From NCBI GenBank assembly GCA_047967505.1, contig CM106539.1: 64,000 bases of DNA. One strand, given 5' to 3'. The position numbers and the translations under genes are program-made. Of the stretch, positions 61,901 to 64,000 are shown in pieces; within the stretch, counting starts at the first letter, position 1; each line of letters opens with the position of its first letter. The notes under the pieces are model-generated. The model saw only the letters and a list, made by a program, of their open reading frames with translations, was not told where the DNA came from and searched no databases. This DNA is from Dipteris shenzhenensis. Lineage: Eukaryota > Polypodiophyta > Polypodiopsida > Gleicheniales.

Positions 61901-62372
61901 ATAAGGATGTTATGTTATCAACCATACCATCATCAGTGACTTTTAGAATCCTCATCTGCGCAAATGACCATTGCTCCACTTGTTCAAATCCCAATACTTC
62001 ACCTTCTGCTACAATCTTATTTGCAAATGATCTCATTTGTAAAATGTCCCCTATAGTAAAATCCAAGGTGGTGCACTTTGTATTCTTGATAATGTCTGTT
62101 GCATAAGTCTCATCTTTGTCCCATGCTATAAATGATTTGTTGGATGTATTGTAGGGCATAACATCTCCAAGTGTTTCCATATCTCCACATTTATACTTTA
62201 GCTCAACATGTGCGCTAAGAATCTTTGATAGAGTAACTGCTACCTTATCTTCGCCAAGTCTTCGAAAGTGGCAAAGTGAATTGGGATCACTATCATGGAT
62301 TGTAGCAAATGCAACTACTTCTCTTTTGCTACATAAAATCACATCCATCCCTGGAACAAAATCTATAGCCAT
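58902..62372 (-). CDS. DUF7869-type DDE-like transposase/integrase homologue, 1164-codon frame
   Basis: One undamaged frame, open to 62396 where the first codon is TTG; the first ATG is residue 9 (62370-62372). CCACTGCAG just upstream could be a splice acceptor from another exon. Residues ~15-95 (VVAFATIH, LGDV, FIAWDKD) resemble DUF8039-type regions of plant transposon proteins. Residues 228-312 hold four SDxLSGVDEF repeats, 389-407 a bipartite NLS (KRKR...KRKR), and 420-500 a Cys-rich segment with NGKRICNKAY. The core has D676 in LIVDGMDQ, D759 in RIQADNCW and GHTHEDIDQ at 794-802. Residues 1030-1140 look BAH/Tudor-like. Activity is inferred, not shown. Confidence 0.78.
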   Translation of the reverse strand: MAIDFVPGMDVILCSKREVVAFATIHDSDPNSLCHFRRLGEDKVAVTLSKILSAHVELKYKCGDMETLGDVMPYNTSNKSFIAWDKDETYATDIIKNTKCTTLDFTIGDILQMRSFANKIVAEGEVLGFEQVEQWSFAQMRILKVTDDGMVDNITSLCDPYYEVGKNMRWSMQFLNMRKRHVVFNDKDNAYYNIKGPKKRAHVPGSITSNVDDFNILNYRSDILSGVDEFIGSKKQNDFRSEALSGVDEFLHSEKGKGFNSDVLSSVDEFMHINKPGVNQGCGFVKAMQDVPMSDVLSGVEEFQGSQYSRRILNSLNGPKSMLKMRMRSTEDYSVFNFDCDMNKDATTNHGCLVTNKCEEKKCINTDNNVYEERKRSYICMKRKRIQADPQKQPKRKRVMKEENMLNALGYLCCKRRCMRFIDLADIRECRGHMWQRRGSKRNEYLLTSLSCFLQNGNKRLSSRQKVKPLVNGKRICNKAYCNITGLSHGTYWDLVTKAKGGNKFSIHGNRGRSKSRISTVRAAAILQDFIHENALPQPHISTKLPNGDAITEMHLPMGLTKLEVFDSVAEKQRQRGDAVASSHTLYTLWKKNFGYVKIPRRQKMSKCNVCDDLKRAIESATCPNQRELYKKNRKSHHDLIRHSRQKYAFWKEQAISHPDDYMCLIVDGMDQNTTTLPRFVATPPKLQGKHFLKTHLCGVLVHGIKFFADIWIDSLHLHDSNQVVTSIMKAIRNVHAEKGRLPPTLRIQADNCWRENKNVLMFAFCSMLVAHRIFNEVKCGFLYVGHTHEDIDQVVSTVSRELKCKDVETIDDLVRRCGRQVGGRKESTVCERLERMYDWKSFILPFIQTGGDALTGHTNPHYFRFFFKDEKPVMQWQQYSHDTKWEPEEPYSLLTSIPSKERYPTWAPIQEFNERSNCEIDGLKAFITYKEEMLQRYPDSKPAWREHTTTVINKTRNLIKDLERMRGSKDVKEECNMFWPNVHNDLRPAPVFENDFVSLLPRPYCGPKKREFMPQVDIEVDCFVVVRPSDDEYENVKFWVAKVVDVQRDDQGRATTFTAVWYEPKGRKENMDNNTLYTNCIMKEWVPNDEAVSQVSTETIIVSWHLRAKKSKKHMGYEVEGKIKIPQQTILHIHKFLRMLAMEEVEGDSANEECP

Positions 62373-62497
62373 CTCCTTTGTGAGAGTCCTTCGCAAGCAA
62401 GCTGCAGTGGCAACAATTACATAAATATTAGTCTCTTTTTAATAATCTACTTATTTATTATAATTTTTAATTAGTACTTAATTTATTAGTGGGAGAA

Positions 62498-63185
62498 GTT
62501 ATCCGATCAAGTACTCATCAGATGGACATGCCAAGTTATCCTTTGCATGGTCAATCAAGCATTAAATACTATTTTTGCTCTAGTGTCATGCACATCCGTA
62601 AAAAAACATGAGCCTACTAGGTACGTTATCCAATCAAACACTAATGGGATGCGGGTGCCACTTTGCATGTAAGTCAATTCCACCTAGTTGAGGTGTACAA
62701 AAAGTGTTGTGCCCATCGGATATGCTTTGCATGGTCCATCGAGCATTAAATACTATTTTTGCTCCTATCATGCACATCCATAAAAAAAACACGCTGCTAG
62801 GTGTGTTATCCGATCAAGTACTTATGCGATGGGAATGCCACTTTGCATGTAAGTCAATTCCACCTAGTTGAAGGTGTGTGCAAAGTATTGTGCCCATCCA
62901 ATATGCTTTGCATTGTCGATCAAGCATAACACACTATTTCTGCCTTACTGTCATGCACAACCATATAAAAACACGGCCATAGGTGTGTTATTCAAATAAG
63001 TACTTATCAGATGGGGGCTCCACTTTGCACGCAAGTCCGTTTTAACTACATTGAGGTGCGTGCAAAGTATTGTCACCATCGGATATGATTTGCATGGTCG
63101 ATCACGCATTATACACCATTTTTTCCCTAATGATATGCACATTCGCACAAAAACACGCCATTAGGTGTGTTATCTGACCAAGGGG
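62498..63185. repeat. ~181-bp tandem array upstream of the DUF7869-like gene
   Basis: Units begin TTATCC(G/A)ATCAAGTACT at 62498, 62625, 62806, 62986 and 63169 (steps 127, 181, 180, 183). Each full unit has CCACTTTGCATGTAAGTC, GCATGGTCGATCA and CATGCACATCC. Each ends in a short hairpin, AACACGCC...GGTGTGTT. It begins ~100 bp upstream of the open frame, so it occupies the promoter or subterminal region. Confidence 0.9.
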
Positions 63186-64000
63186 AAGTAGCAAGCTAAG
63201 GGTGTCCACTTTTTGTTCACTCCCCAATCCTAAGGAGGTGGAAAAACAAGCTTTTTAGCACACAAAAATGCAAATCTCACCTACTTCCCTATGGATCTAG
63301 TCTTTGAAGTCTTCTGACACAACATCACAGTTGCTATTGTGCACACAATCGTATAGTCTGATCAAAAATTCGATGCACACACAAAAAATTTCTTTGTGTC
63401 ACACGGCATGGTTCCAGGGTGGTCACACGTTTGTCACGAACAAAGAGTGTCATATAAAATTCTAAATTTCTCACTCATTTTAGATTAAATGTTATTGAAA
63501 CTTTGTAAGTGGTCTCTTTACATTATGTAGAGCTTAACTTGATTTATTGGTAATTTTTTGAATGATTTATCTAATTATAAATAATTATTTATAATAAATA
63601 AAGTCATAAAATACATGCATTTTAGTAGCACACCACATTTTTTTAGTATTTTGAATAATTAAGCAAATCCAATTCGGTGGAAGGTTAGTAGGCACATAAG
63701 GGTGTGTGGTTGAATCATCAAATCCCAAATCCAACGGTTAGATTTAGGAAGATTGAAGTTTAATTTTTACTTTTACTCCTCAGAGGATCAACAAAGAATA
63801 TTAAAAATAAATCTAGTAATTCTCAAACATAACCAAACATTTCAAAAATGTCAATATTTTTAGTCCTCTGCATGATGAATAAGAGGAAAAAATTTTGGTT
63901 AAATTTGAGCAAGGGAAACGTACGATATGGCCTCCAAGAGTGAAATCTCCCTTTTGTGGGTGAAAAAGGGCCACCCAAGCCTAATACCAAGACAAGGTAG
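63186..64000. other. AT-rich end of window, no gene
   Basis: No coding region recognised. GGGAAGTAG (63183-63191) and CTACTTCCC (63282-63290) form a 9-bp inverted pair about 100 bp apart, which may be chance. Confidence 0.5.

Noticed and set aside
62396-62396. Translation start of the large gene at 62396
   Set aside because: The codon there is TTG. Nuclear genes start at ATG; the first in-frame ATG is at 62372, and a CAG acceptor at about 62402 suggests an upstream exon instead.

Overview
The window looks like intergenic DNA from the nuclear genome of a land plant with a large, transposon-rich genome. The evidence is Ty1/copia and Ty3/gypsy retrotransposons using Met-tRNA-type primer sites (TGGTATCA...), a plant-type LINE with a zinc-binding tail, spliced GT-AG introns, long microsatellites and nucleosome-sized satellites. 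There are no operons, ribosome binding sites, rRNA or convincing tRNA genes. A fern or other seed-free plant is my guess from the style of the long ORF at the right end, but the species cannot be fixed from the sequence alone.

Layout. 1-3.9 kb: a gag-only Copia remnant (Copia-1) split by a 5'-inverted LINE. 4-5.9 kb: purine-rich and GCATGTAG-type minisatellites with unresolved ORFs. 5.9-32.0 kb: one old Gypsy element (Gypsy-1, minus strand) blown up to 26 kb by three nested insertions, each with perfect target-site duplications: a TIR DNA transposon (8214-11127, TSD TCTAAATC), a three-LTR Copia array (Copia-2, 13041-21667, TSD GCTCC) and a Copia with 171-bp LTRs (Copia-3a, 22405-28304, TSD CCTTG). 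32.0-33.8 kb: a truncated Copia (Copia-4a). 34.4-38.2 kb: a second Gypsy (Gypsy-2, plus strand) carrying a 447-bp deletion derivative of the same TIR transposon (36690-37136, TSD GCCCTTAC). 38.7-49.6 kb: Copia-4b (TSD AACAT), itself split by Copia-3b (42849-48390, TSD AACTT). 49.9-51.2 kb: a satellite with ~166-180 bp monomers and an alternating two-type structure. 51.7-56.3 kb: microsatellites, an LTR scrap and a five-copy palindromic motif.

The right end (56.4-63.2 kb) is different. It has a spliced, probably decayed gene encoding a ParB/sulfiredoxin-like G-N-H-R-x-x-A protein (56477-57622, plus) and, convergent to it, a single uninterrupted 1164-codon minus-strand frame. That frame has a D...D...HxHEDxD core of the DUF7869 type, a predicted bipartite NLS and four SDxLSGVDEF repeats. 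Tandem repeats flank the big gene on both sides: ~181-bp units upstream and a ~173-bp composite unit downstream. It is the only long undamaged coding region in the window and the best candidate for an undescribed mobile or chromatin-associated system.

Across the decayed retroelements, in-frame stops are dominated by TAG at former CAG (or CTGG) sites. In two cases the paralogous copy shows the original CAG. This is the signature expected from deamination of CHG-methylated cytosine. None of the retroelements has a full set of intact reading frames.
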